Source: Patescibacteria group bacterium (GTDB lineage: Bacteria > Patescibacteriota > Patescibacteriia > JAACEG01 > JAGUWE01). From it: a stretch of DNA of 7,465 nucleotides. Each line of letters begins with the position of its first letter. Positions within the stretch are counted from its first letter, which is position 1. Shown one piece after another: positions 1-5,434 of this stretch. The notes beneath the pieces are model-generated. The model was not told where the DNA came from. It was given only the letters and a program-made list of their open reading frames with translations, and did no database searches. Where the stretch lies: contig JAGUWE010000122.1 of assembly GCA_020062525.1 (NCBI GenBank), forward strand, positions 1 to 7,465. The letters are read 5' to 3'. Made by a program: the position numbers and the translations under genes.

Positions 1-63
1 AATCCCAATAATCCCAATAATCCCAATAATCCCAATAATCCCAATAATCCCAATAATCCCAAT
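1..63. repeat. 9-bp tandem repeat, 7 exact copies, at window edge
   Basis: The unit AATCCCAAT is repeated seven times without a mismatch. The array may continue to the left of the window. It ends 8 nt before the rplO ATG, so it fills the place where a leader or ribosome-binding site would lie, and no Shine-Dalgarno sequence is present. Because the unit is 9 bp, copy-number change keeps any reading frame. On the + strand, frame 1 is open as Asn-Pro-Asn repeats and runs past the array to a TAG at 85-87 inside rplO. Frame 2 is open as Ile-Pro-Ile and stops at 65-67. Frame 3 has a stop in every unit. The array could therefore be the C-terminal tail of an upstream gene (rpsE would be expected) or simple non-coding satellite sequence. 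Confidence 0.97.
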
Positions 64-71
64 TTAATTAT

Positions 72-533
72 ATGGCTTTATCTTTAGCACAATTAAAATC
101 TCCCTCCGGGGCTAAAAAAAGAAAAAAAAGAGTCGGTCGTGGCAATTCTTCTGGTCATGGGACTTATGCTTGCAGAGGTATCAAGGGGCAAAGAGCTCGC
201 AGCGGCGGCAAGGGGGGGCTTAAGAGACTTGGTTTTAGAACAGTTCTTCGCAGTACCCCAAAACTCCGTGGTTTTAAGAGTTTGAAGCCCAAACCAGTCA
301 TTATTAATTTAGTAACTTTAGAGAAAAAAATTGTTGAAGGCACCATAATCACTCCTCAGTTTTTGAAGAAAAATAAAATAGTTGATAAAATAAATTCAGG
401 CATTAAAATTTTAGGCGAAGGAAAATTAACTAAGAAATTTATTTTTGAAAATTGTCAATTTTCAAAATCAGCTCGGGAAAAAATTCTCAAAGCAGGAGGC
501 GTCATTAAAAATTTAATCTTTTTATGTTTTTAG
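72..533 (+). CDS. rplO: Large-subunit ribosomal protein uL15
   Basis: This 153-aa protein is ribosomal protein L15, which binds 23S rRNA and takes part in late assembly of the 50S subunit. The N-terminus shows the family pattern: a basic stretch at residues 15-20, the glycine-rich VGRGNSSGHG (21-30), then RGIKGQRARSGGKGG (35-49) and a TPKLRGF segment (62-68). The C-terminal domain ends with the typical AREKILKAGG (134-143). The length is normal for the family. The ATG at 72 gives the expected N-terminus, and no Shine-Dalgarno sequence precedes it. The last 10 nt overlap the start of secY, which suggests translational coupling within the spc-type operon. A 25-bp palindrome lies inside the gene at 443-467. 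Confidence 0.97.
   Translation: MALSLAQLKSPSGAKKRKKRVGRGNSSGHGTYACRGIKGQRARSGGKGGLKRLGFRTVLRSTPKLRGFKSLKPKPVIINLVTLEKKIVEGTIITPQFLKKNKIVDKINSGIKILGEGKLTKKFIFENCQFSKSAREKILKAGGVIKNLIFLCF
443..467. repeat. 25-bp near-perfect palindrome inside rplO
   Basis: The arms TTTTGAAAATT (443-453) and AATTTTCAAAA (457-467) are exact reverse complements separated by GTC. In RNA they would make an 11-bp hairpin with a 3-nt loop. It lies inside the rplO coding region, about 57 nt before the secY start, in codons for residues 124-132 (Phe-Glu-Asn-Cys-Gln-Phe-Ser). It is AT-rich and has no T-tract, so it is not a classical terminator. Confidence 0.75.
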
Positions 534-1813
534 AAAAAGTTATCCAGATTTGGAAAATTAAAGACCTAAGAAAAAGCATTCTAATAGTTTTAGGACTTTT
601 AGTTATTTTTCGGTTGGCTGCTCATATTCCTATTCCTGGCGTTAATATGGTGGCACTTCGAAATTTTTTTTCTTCCAATCAGCTCTTGGGATTATTCAAT
701 ATTTTTTCTGGAGGCGGGTTGGAAAATTTTTCGATTGTGATGTTAGGAGTAGCTCCTTATATTACTGCCTCAATTATTTTTCAATTGTTAGTGATGATTA
801 TACCCGCCTTAGAAGAACTTTCTAAAGACGAACAAGGACGACGCCGAATTAACCAATATACGAGAATATTAACGGTGCCGCTGGCTGTTTTTCAGGCCTT
901 TGGTATGATTAAAATTTTACAAAATGCTCCAACCGGGGCCCAAAGAATTATTGCTGCGGATTTTTCCCCCTTACTTTTAGCTCAGATGATTTTGACAATT
1001 ACTGCTGGCACTATTTTTTTAATGTGGTTAGGAGAAATTATTTCAGAGAGAAAAATTGGCAATGGCATTTCCATTCTCATTTTCGCCGGGATAGTAGCGG
1101 GCATACCAGGAGCAATGGGCCAAATAATAGCAACTTTTGATGCCACTCAAATTTTTAATTTACTCGGTTTTTTAGTTGTTGCTTTAATTACGGTCGTAGC
1201 GGTGGTTTTTGTCACCGAAGGTCAACGCAATATTCCCATTTCTTATGCTAAAAGGGTGAGAGGTTTAAGAATGTACGGCGGCATGGACGCTCATTTACCA
1301 ATTAGAGTTAATCAAGCTGGTATGATTCCAATCATTTTTGCCGTTTCCATCATTTTATTCCCGCCGCTGGTTGCTCAATTCTTCCTCCGGGCAAAGACCG
1401 TTTGGGTAGCTCAAGCCGCTCAGGTAATGATTGATTTTTTTCAAAATCATCTTTTTTATGGTTTGCTTTATTTCTTATTAGTAGTTGGTTTTACTTATTT
1501 TTACACGGCTGTTGTTTTTCATCCTCAGCAAATCGCGGATAATTTACAAAAACAAGGTGCTTTTGTGCCGGGTATTAGACCAGGCCGAACCACGGCTGAG
1601 TATCTGAATATTATTGTTAATCGCATTGTCTTTACCGGCGCTTTATTTTTGGGAGCTGTAGCGGTTTTACCAGTTCTTTTACGCGAAGTGCCTGGCGCTC
1701 CACAAAATTTAATTATTAGTGGCGCTAGTTTACTCATCGTAGTCGGTGTAGTGATTGATATTATGCAACAAATTAATGCTCAACTCTCAATGAGAGATTA
1801 CGAAGAATTTTAA
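524..1813 (+). CDS. secY: Preprotein translocase channel subunit SecY
   Basis: This 429-aa protein is SecY, the membrane channel that SecA and ribosomes use to export and insert proteins. It is full length with about ten hydrophobic segments. The first (about residues 17-36) is followed by the plug-region start IPIPGVN (35-41). Conserved blocks are LGVAPYITASIIFQLL (74-89), GRRRINQYTR (105-114), WLGEIISERKIGNGIS (168-183), the cytosolic C4 loop RGLRMYGGMDAHLPI (246-260), and the C5 loop with IRPGRTTAEYL (351-361). Arg352 in C5 corresponds to the arginine known to be needed for SecA-driven transport. The C-terminus DIMQQINAQLSMRDYEEF is typical. The start overlaps rplO by 10 nt, so translation is probably coupled. 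Confidence 0.98.
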   Translation: MFLEKVIQIWKIKDLRKSILIVLGLLVIFRLAAHIPIPGVNMVALRNFFSSNQLLGLFNIFSGGGLENFSIVMLGVAPYITASIIFQLLVMIIPALEELSKDEQGRRRINQYTRILTVPLAVFQAFGMIKILQNAPTGAQRIIAADFSPLLLAQMILTITAGTIFLMWLGEIISERKIGNGISILIFAGIVAGIPGAMGQIIATFDATQIFNLLGFLVVALITVVAVVFVTEGQRNIPISYAKRVRGLRMYGGMDAHLPIRVNQAGMIPIIFAVSIILFPPLVAQFFLRAKTVWVAQAAQVMIDFFQNHLFYGLLYFLLVVGFTYFYTAVVFHPQQIADNLQKQGAFVPGIRPGRTTAEYLNIIVNRIVFTGALFLGAVAVLPVLLREVPGAPQNLIISGASLLIVVGVVIDIMQQINAQLSMRDYEEF

Positions 1814-1818
1814 AATCT

Positions 1819-2073
1819 ATGCCTTTTTCAGAATCTCATTCCAAACTTAGTCAAGAGGAAATAAGAAAAGATTTAAGTCAAGTTTTTAGTTTGGATCAAA
1901 AACAAAGAAAGCAAGTCCAAGAAATTCTAGAAAAGTATAAAGGCGAGGGTCTTTTAGAGAAATATGAGTTTGCCAAAGTTTTAAAGGAATTAAAACAAAA
2001 ACGAGTAGAATTGGGTTTAAGCGAGATTGATATCAAAAATATTGAGGATAATTTTTTCAGTGAAGAAAAATAA
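1819..2073 (+). CDS. Unknown 84-aa charged helical protein between secY and adk
   Basis: I do not recognise this protein. It is 84 aa, rich in Glu, Lys, Gln and Leu, with no cysteine, no signal peptide and no membrane segment. Residues 10-40 and 46-66 look like amphipathic helices (LSQEEIRKDLSQVF, then QKQRKQVQEILEKY, then YEFAKVLKELKQKRVELGL). A helical bundle or short coiled coil seems likely. The ATG lies 5 nt after the secY stop, with no Shine-Dalgarno sequence, so the gene is probably read from the secY transcript by reinitiation. A strong hairpin begins at its stop codon, making it the last gene of the rplO-secY unit. The usual gene at this place is adk, so it is an insertion into the standard order. 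Real-gene status rests on tight packing and plausible composition. Confidence 0.7.
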   Translation: MPFSESHSKLSQEEIRKDLSQVFSLDQKQRKQVQEILEKYKGEGLLEKYEFAKVLKELKQKRVELGLSEIDIKNIEDNFFSEEK

Positions 2074-2107
2074 AATTTAAACAGGCTACTGTAGCCTGTT
2101 TAAATTT
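2073..2107 (+). terminator. 16-bp perfect hairpin after the secY unit
   Basis: Arms 2073-2088 and 2092-2107 are exact reverse complements around a CTG loop, giving a 16-bp stem that starts in the stop codon of the 84-aa gene. The centre is GC-richer (CAGGCTA) and the base is A/T (AAATTTAAA), so the 3' arm itself ends in TTTAAATTT rather than in a clean T-run. Transcription termination or attenuation between secY and adk is the likely role. The near-symmetry would allow it to act in both directions. An mRNA-stabilising hairpin is an alternative. Confidence 0.75.
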
Positions 2108-2122
2108 GAAACTTGTTTTGGT

Positions 2123-2136
2123 AAATCAATTGATTT
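2123..2136. promoter_or_regulatory. 14-bp AT palindrome just upstream of adk
   Basis: AAATCAATTGATTT is a perfect palindrome ending 4 nt before the adk ATG. It could be an operator half-site pair or a small structure over the translation start. It could also be chance in AT-rich DNA. No convincing -35/-10 pair was found between the hairpin at 2107 and this site. Confidence 0.3.
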
Positions 2137-2140
2137 TCTT

Positions 2141-2797
2141 ATGAGTAAAAAAAATAAAAAAATTTTATTTTTTGGACCCGTAGCTTCAGGTAAAGACACC
2201 CAGACCTTTCTTTTAGCCAAAAAGTATTGTTTACCAGTGATAGCTATGGGTAATTTACTCAGAGAACAGGCAGAGCAAAAAACCCAGTTGGCTAAAAAGC
2301 TTTTTTCTTATTTAAAATCGGGCAATTTAGTGCCCGACTATTTAGTTTTAAAAATTGTCCAAAAGCGATTGGCGAAAAAAGATAGCAAAGCTGGTTTTAT
2401 CCTTGATGGTTTTCCCCGCGATTTGGTTCAGGCGCGAAGCTTGGAAAAAATTACCAAACTTGATTATGTTTTTGAATTAAAGTTAAGCAATCAAGAGGTG
2501 CTTAAACGCGTAGCCGACAGGCGGATTTGCCATTGTGGGGCAACTTATCATTTAAAATTTAAGCCCCCTCAAAGAAAAGATATCTGCGATAAATGTGGCA
2601 AGAGATTATTTATCCGAGATGATGATCAACCAGCGGTTATTAAAAAGCGGCTCCAGATTTACCAACAGAACATTAAAGCCCTAAGAAGGTTTTATCAAAA
2701 ACAGAAAAATTATTATCTTATTGATGCTCGACCCTCAATAGAAGAAATTCACAAAAAAATTGTTAGTAAAATAGATCCCGAATCAAGTTCGGGATGA
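2141..2797 (+). CDS. adk: Adenylate kinase-like nucleoside monophosphate kinase
   Basis: This 218-aa protein belongs to the adenylate kinase family, which interconverts ATP + AMP and 2 ADP. Seen in order: P-loop GPVASGKDTQ (12-21), NMP-binding MGNLLR (36-41), GNLVPDYLV (61-69), DGFPRD (89-94), a zinc-lid with Cys130, Cys132, Cys149 and Cys152, and DDDQPAVIKKRL (160-171). The position between secY and map is the classical adk place. Several key residues depart from the consensus. The P-loop has Asp19 where glycine is usual in GKGTQ, the TGD of the AMP site is MGN, and the first zinc pair is Cys-X-Cys instead of Cys-X2-Cys. The substrate may still be AMP, but a shift in nucleotide preference cannot be excluded. 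The last seven codons and the stop come from a palindromic repeat. The stop overlaps the first possible map ATG by 4 nt. Confidence 0.9.
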   Translation: MSKKNKKILFFGPVASGKDTQTFLLAKKYCLPVIAMGNLLREQAEQKTQLAKKLFSYLKSGNLVPDYLVLKIVQKRLAKKDSKAGFILDGFPRDLVQARSLEKITKLDYVFELKLSNQEVLKRVADRRICHCGATYHLKFKPPQRKDICDKCGKRLFIRDDDQPAVIKKRLQIYQQNIKALRRFYQKQKNYYLIDARPSIEEIHKKIVSKIDPESSSG

Positions 2798-2798
2798 C
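2774..2798. repeat. Short palindromic repeat (ATCCCGAA/TTCGGGAT) at the adk-map junction
   Basis: ATCCCGAA (2775-2782) and TTCGGGAT (2788-2795) form an 8-bp inverted repeat around TCAAG. It resembles dispersed ATCCCG...CGGGAT palindromes that I recall from several bacterial genomes, including Rickettsiales and candidate-phylum bacteria. That resemblance is from memory and was not searched. Here it encodes the last residues of the adk product (Asp-Pro-Glu-Ser-Ser-Ser-Gly) and its TGA stop, so it appears to have inserted into or replaced the original end of adk. Only one copy is visible in this window. Confidence 0.65.
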
Positions 2799-2814
2799 AA
2801 TAAATTGTCAATTT

Positions 2815-3585
2815 ATGGTTATTATCAAATCGTCAGAGGAAGTTGAAAAAATGCGTCAAGGAGGCAAAATTTTGGCTGAAATTTTAAGAAAAATTTCCCA
2901 AGAAATTAAAAATGGAATGCCGGCCTTAGCTTTAGACGAGTTGGCTGAAAAATTAATCCAAGATTCTGGCGGCATACCCTCTTTTAAGGGTTATCAGGGT
3001 TCTAAAAAGGAAAAACCCTTTCCTTCTGCTCTTTGCGTTTCTCTTAATAGTGAAGTTGTTCATGGACCAGCCCTGGCTGAAAAGATTATCAGGAATGGCG
3101 ATTTAATTGGTCTTGATTTAGGAATGAAATATTTGGATTATTTCACTGATATGGCCATTACTATTGGTCTAGGTAAAATTAATAGGGAGGCCAAAAAATT
3201 AATTCGAGTTACTAGAGGGGCTTTAGAATTAGCTATTGGCAAAATTAAACCGGGAATTTATTGGCAAGAAGTCGCTCAAGTGATTCAGACTCAGGTTGAA
3301 AAAAATGGTTTTTCAGTTGTCAGAACTTTAACTGGTCACGGAGTGGGAAAATTTGTTCATGAAGATCCTAAATTACCTAATTTTGTTGGTAATACTGCCT
3401 TTGACAGAATGATGATTGAAGAGGGTATGACTTTGGCGATTGAACCAATGGTTAATGCCGGCTATCCGCAAGTTAAAACTTTGCCTGATGGTTGGACTGT
3501 AGTTACTACTGATGGCAAATTATCAGCTCATTTTGAACACACTATTGCCGTGACCAAAAACGGCGCTGAGATATTAACAATTTAA
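2815..3585 (+). CDS. map: Type I methionine aminopeptidase
   Basis: This enzyme removes the initiator methionine from new proteins in the cytosol. Counting from the ATG at 2815 it has 256 aa and carries all metal ligands of the pita-bread fold: Asp101, Asp112 (LGLDLG...YFTDMA, 11 apart as in E. coli Map), His175 (TGHGVG), Glu210 (AIEPM) and Glu241 (HFEHT). His83 in EVVHG matches the substrate-contacting histidine. The 2815 start gives MVIIKSSEEVEKMRQGG, which fits the normal family N-terminus. An upstream in-frame ATG at 2794 would add seven residues (MTINCQF), but it lies in the palindromic repeat that ends adk and probably reflects that repeat. With the 2815 start the gap to adk is 17 nt. 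No Shine-Dalgarno sequence is evident at either start. The gene is followed by a structured spacer instead of infA. Confidence 0.96.
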   Translation: MVIIKSSEEVEKMRQGGKILAEILRKISQEIKNGMPALALDELAEKLIQDSGGIPSFKGYQGSKKEKPFPSALCVSLNSEVVHGPALAEKIIRNGDLIGLDLGMKYLDYFTDMAITIGLGKINREAKKLIRVTRGALELAIGKIKPGIYWQEVAQVIQTQVEKNGFSVVRTLTGHGVGKFVHEDPKLPNFVGNTAFDRMMIEEGMTLAIEPMVNAGYPQVKTLPDGWTVVTTDGKLSAHFEHTIAVTKNGAEILTI

Positions 3586-3596
3586 AATAAAAATAC

Positions 3597-3752
3597 CTAG
3601 AACTAGAGCCAAACGAGTAAATTCTCGCTACGCGAAATCGCCCAGCGAGCGATTTCGTTGGCCTTCGGCCTCGCTCGCTCCGCCAAAAGGCGGAGCACCA
3701 TGCCCGCTCGGCCTCAGAGCCCGCTGCGAACTTACTCGTTTGTCTTTTTTTT
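3597..3752 (+). other. GC-rich structured intergenic element with terminal T-tract
   Basis: This fills most of the 194-nt gap between map and ruvX. Positions 3621-3730 are about 65% G+C by hand count, far above the neighbouring genes. An outer 11-bp stem (3610-3620 with 3732-3742) encloses the element and is followed by eight T at 3745-3752. Inside are a 10-bp stem (3632-3641 with 3649-3658, one G-T pair), a small GGCC/GGCC hairpin (3660-3670) and an 8-bp GCTCCGCC/GGCGGAGC hairpin with an AAAA loop (3677-3696). A competing 9-bp pairing AGCGAGCGA (3644-3652) with TCGCTCGCT (3671-3679) excludes the first and third hairpins. It may be a terminator, a non-coding RNA, or a miniature mobile repeat. 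No tRNA or known riboswitch consensus is apparent. Confidence 0.65.
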
Positions 3753-3779
3753 CTGTAAATAATTATTATTTAGTTTTTA

Positions 3780-4226
3780 ATGGTCAATTTTAATTTAATT
3801 TCTAAAAAGATTCTCGGCATTGATCATGGCCGCCGGCGAATTGGTTTGGCTTTGGCTGATTTGGAATCAAAAATAGCTTTTCCCAAGGCGGTGATTGAAA
3901 ACAAGGGTGTTAATTTTGTGATTGCCGCTCTTAGGGATTTTTGTCAGAAAGAAAAAGTAGTTAAAATAATTGTCGGTCTGCCTTATAGTTTAAGAGGTTC
4001 TTTAAGTCAAAAACTGGTAAGTACCTCAAATTGGCAAAAAGAGGTTGAAAAATTCGCCAAGGCGCTTCGGAAAAATTTTAAAATTCCCGTGATTTTAGAA
4101 GACGAACGCTTGAGCACAAAAATTGTTCAATCGTTTAAAAAAAGTTTCAAGACAAAAGTTGATTATCCCGAAGATGCCATTTCGGCCGCTGTAATCTTGC
4201 AAAGTTATTTGGATAAAAACAGATAG
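3780..4226 (+). CDS. ruvX: RuvX/YqgF family RNase H-fold nuclease
   Basis: This 148-aa protein is of the YqgF/RuvX family, an RNase H-like fold linked in other bacteria to 16S rRNA 5'-end processing and suggested as an alternative Holliday-junction resolvase. The motifs are in place: GIDHGRRRIGLALAD (13-27) with acidic Asp15, IIVGLPYSLRGSLS (63-76), the DERLST block (108-113) with Asp108 and Glu109, and DAISAAVILQSYLD (132-145) with Asp132. The length is normal for the family. The ATG at 3780 puts the first motif at the usual distance from the N-terminus. No Shine-Dalgarno sequence is present; the leader is AT-rich after the T-tract of the upstream element. It lies 194 nt after map and 128 nt before recO, so it may be its own transcription unit. 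Confidence 0.93.
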   Translation: MVNFNLISKKILGIDHGRRRIGLALADLESKIAFPKAVIENKGVNFVIAALRDFCQKEKVVKIIVGLPYSLRGSLSQKLVSTSNWQKEVEKFAKALRKNFKIPVILEDERLSTKIVQSFKKSFKTKVDYPEDAISAAVILQSYLDKNR

Positions 4227-4238
4227 TAGTTCTCAACT

Positions 4239-4340
4239 TTGTTCGAACAACAAATAGTTTATTCGCCGAGCTAGTTTACCCTAAATTTATCGAAGGTAGG
4301 GGTTCTCTATTCTCCGTCAACTGGCGGATCGCTCGAACAA
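4239..4340. repeat. Intergenic element bounded by TTGTTCGA/TCGAACAA inverted repeats
   Basis: TTGTTCGA (4239-4246) is the exact reverse complement of TCGAACAA (4333-4340). The left end also lies in a 12-bp perfect palindrome, TTGTTCGAACAA (4239-4250). Inside are a weak CCCTA/TAGGG pair (4279-4283 with 4297-4301) and a TCCGTC/GGCGGA hairpin with an AACT loop and one G-T pair (4313-4328). The whole 128-nt spacer between ruvX and recO has no open reading frame of note and no tRNA-like T-arm. It may be a decayed repeat element or a structured leader of recO. Confidence 0.4.
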
Positions 4341-4354
4341 TAATTAGATAACAA

Positions 4355-5146
4355 ATGTCGACTCACCACACCCAAGGAATCATTCTTTTAAAAAAAGATT
4401 TAGGCCAAGACGATGGCCTTTTTGTAATTTTAAGCCAGAATTTTGGCAAAATCACTATCAAAGCCCGCGGTGTCAGGAAAATTCAAAGCAAATTAGCCAG
4501 TCATTTATTATCCTTTAATTTAGTTGATTTAACTTTTGCTTCTGGCCGGTTTTTTGATCAGATTACTTCGGTGAGTATCATTGAAACTTATCCTCACTTA
4601 AAAGTTGATTTGAAACGATTGGGTTTGGCTTTTTTTGCTGCCGAAGTCACTGACCAGTTAGTTAAGGAAAAAGTGCCAGAGTCAGAGCTTTTTAATTTAT
4701 TTAAAGATTTTTTAAATTTGCTTAACGAGAAAAAAATTCCCGAACCACTCTCTTATTTTTTGTCTTTATTTATTTTTAAATTAATTTATCAGCTGGGTTA
4801 TCAGCCGGAATTATATTTTTGCCAGAATTGCCGGCAGAAGATTTTAGCGGAAAAAAATTATTTCAGTCCTGAGCTTAAAGGTTTGGTTTGCTCTACCTGC
4901 CGAAACAAGGCCAAGGGTGCTTTTCTGATTTCTAATAACACCATTAAAATTTTAAGGTTGGCCAGTAAATTGCCTTTGGAAAAACTTACAAAAATTAAAA
5001 TTGGAGACCGTGAAGTTTCCGAACTCGGTAGATTGGCGCAAACCTTGTTAAAAAACCATTTAGATCAAGGACTTAAAAGCGAAAAATTTTTAAGATTGAT
5101 GATTGACCCCGTAGCAAATCCCAATAAAAGGTTTTTGCAATATTGA
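4355..5146 (+). CDS. recO: DNA repair protein RecO
   Basis: This 263-aa protein matches RecO, which helps RecR load RecA onto SSB-coated single-stranded DNA in gap repair. The N-terminal part (about residues 5-80) has the OB-fold pattern of RecO: TQGIILLKKDLGQDDGLFVILSQNFGK followed by the basic KARGVRK segment (36-42). A mostly helical C-terminal part follows, with a four-cysteine zinc site: Cys156 and Cys159 (CQNC), then Cys179 and Cys182 (CSTC). The length is normal. The ATG at 4355 gives the usual short lead before the first strand, and no Shine-Dalgarno sequence is visible. The stop TGA (5144-5146) lies within the predicted -35 box of the next gene, so recO ends where the next transcription unit begins. 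Confidence 0.93.
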   Translation: MSTHHTQGIILLKKDLGQDDGLFVILSQNFGKITIKARGVRKIQSKLASHLLSFNLVDLTFASGRFFDQITSVSIIETYPHLKVDLKRLGLAFFAAEVTDQLVKEKVPESELFNLFKDFLNLLNEKKIPEPLSYFLSLFIFKLIYQLGYQPELYFCQNCRQKILAEKNYFSPELKGLVCSTCRNKAKGAFLISNNTIKILRLASKLPLEKLTKIKIGDREVSELGRLAQTLLKNHLDQGLKSEKFLRLMIDPVANPNKRFLQY

Positions 5147-5170
5147 CTTATTTTATTTTTTTGCTAAAAT
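5143..5170 (+). promoter_or_regulatory. Sigma-70-type promoter with extended -10 for the 66-aa gene
   Basis: TTGACT (5143-5148) and TAAAAT (5165-5170) are separated by 16 nt, and TG at 5162-5163 gives an extended -10 (TGCTAAAAT). The match to the vegetative consensus is good. The -35 box overlaps the recO stop codon. A start of transcription near 5177 would leave a leader of roughly 44 nt. Confidence 0.75.
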
Positions 5171-5209
5171 TTTAAAACCTATACAAAATAAAAATTGCTA
5201 TTTTAAAAA

Positions 5210-5216
5210 AGGAGGG
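5210..5216 (+). promoter_or_regulatory. Strong Shine-Dalgarno sequence for the 66-aa gene
   Basis: AGGAGGG ends 4 nt before the ATG at 5221. It is the only strong anti-16S match found before a start in this window; the other genes have AT-rich leaders without one. It fixes the start of the 66-aa gene and suggests high translation. Confidence 0.85.
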
Positions 5217-5220
5217 TAAG

Positions 5221-5421
5221 ATGGCGAAAAAAGATAAAATAACAGGTGAAAGATGGGGGATATGGGTGGATGGTATAAAACTCTCTAATTTTAATTCAAA
5301 GGAAGAAGCAGATGAGCACAAGGAAAAGCATCTTAAAGGAAAAGATGTAGAAGTATTTCCGTTTTTTGAGCCAGCAAAAAAGCAAGAGGAAGAAGACCAT
5401 TATACCCCAGGCCATGCCTAA
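5221..5421 (+). CDS. Unknown 66-aa charged protein, single-gene unit
   Basis: I do not recognise this protein. It is 66 aa, very hydrophilic, with no cysteine, signal peptide or membrane segment. Residues 9-23 (GERWGIWVDGIKLSN) look like a beta hairpin with two Trp, residues 25-38 (NSKEEADEHKEKHL) like a helix, and residues 41-47 (DVEVFPF) like a third strand. This beta-beta-alpha-beta order recalls small DUF2188-like domains, but I cannot claim membership. The tail (51-66) is charged and ends in DHYTPGHA. The gene has its own promoter, a strong Shine-Dalgarno sequence and an intrinsic terminator, so it is a monocistronic, probably well-expressed unit between recO and the ATPase gene. This complete signal set makes it very likely to be real. 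Confidence 0.85.
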   Translation: MAKKDKITGERWGIWVDGIKLSNFNSKEEADEHKEKHLKGKDVEVFPFFEPAKKQEEEDHYTPGHA

Positions 5422-5434
5422 TCTCAAACTTATT

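Noticed and set aside
1..63. CRISPR array
   Set aside because: The units are 9 bp and directly adjacent, without spacers; it is a simple tandem repeat.
164..352. Minus-strand ORF of 62 aa opposite rplO
   Set aside because: Lies fully inside a well-supported ribosomal-protein gene and has no start signal or recognisable sequence; shadow frame.
1525..1737. Minus-strand ORF of 70 aa opposite secY
   Set aside because: Antisense to conserved SecY sequence with no family resemblance; shadow frame.
3740..3769. Possible promoter for ruvX: TTGTCT (3740-3745) and TATTAT (3764-3769)
   Set aside because: The 18-nt spacing is allowed, but the -35 runs into the T-tract of the upstream element and AT-rich sequence gives such matches easily.
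4227..4354. Possible tRNA in the ruvX-recO spacer
   Set aside because: GGGGTTCTCTATTCTCC superficially recalls a T-arm, but there is no proper T-loop, no acceptor pairing and no anticodon arm.
5115..5126. AATCCCAATAA inside recO resembles the 9-bp repeat unit at the window start
   Set aside because: A single 11-base match in coding sequence, most likely chance.
2795..5146. Alternative genetic code with TGA as glycine
   Set aside because: adk and recO end with TGA exactly where their conserved domains end, and no gene is interrupted by an in-frame TGA.
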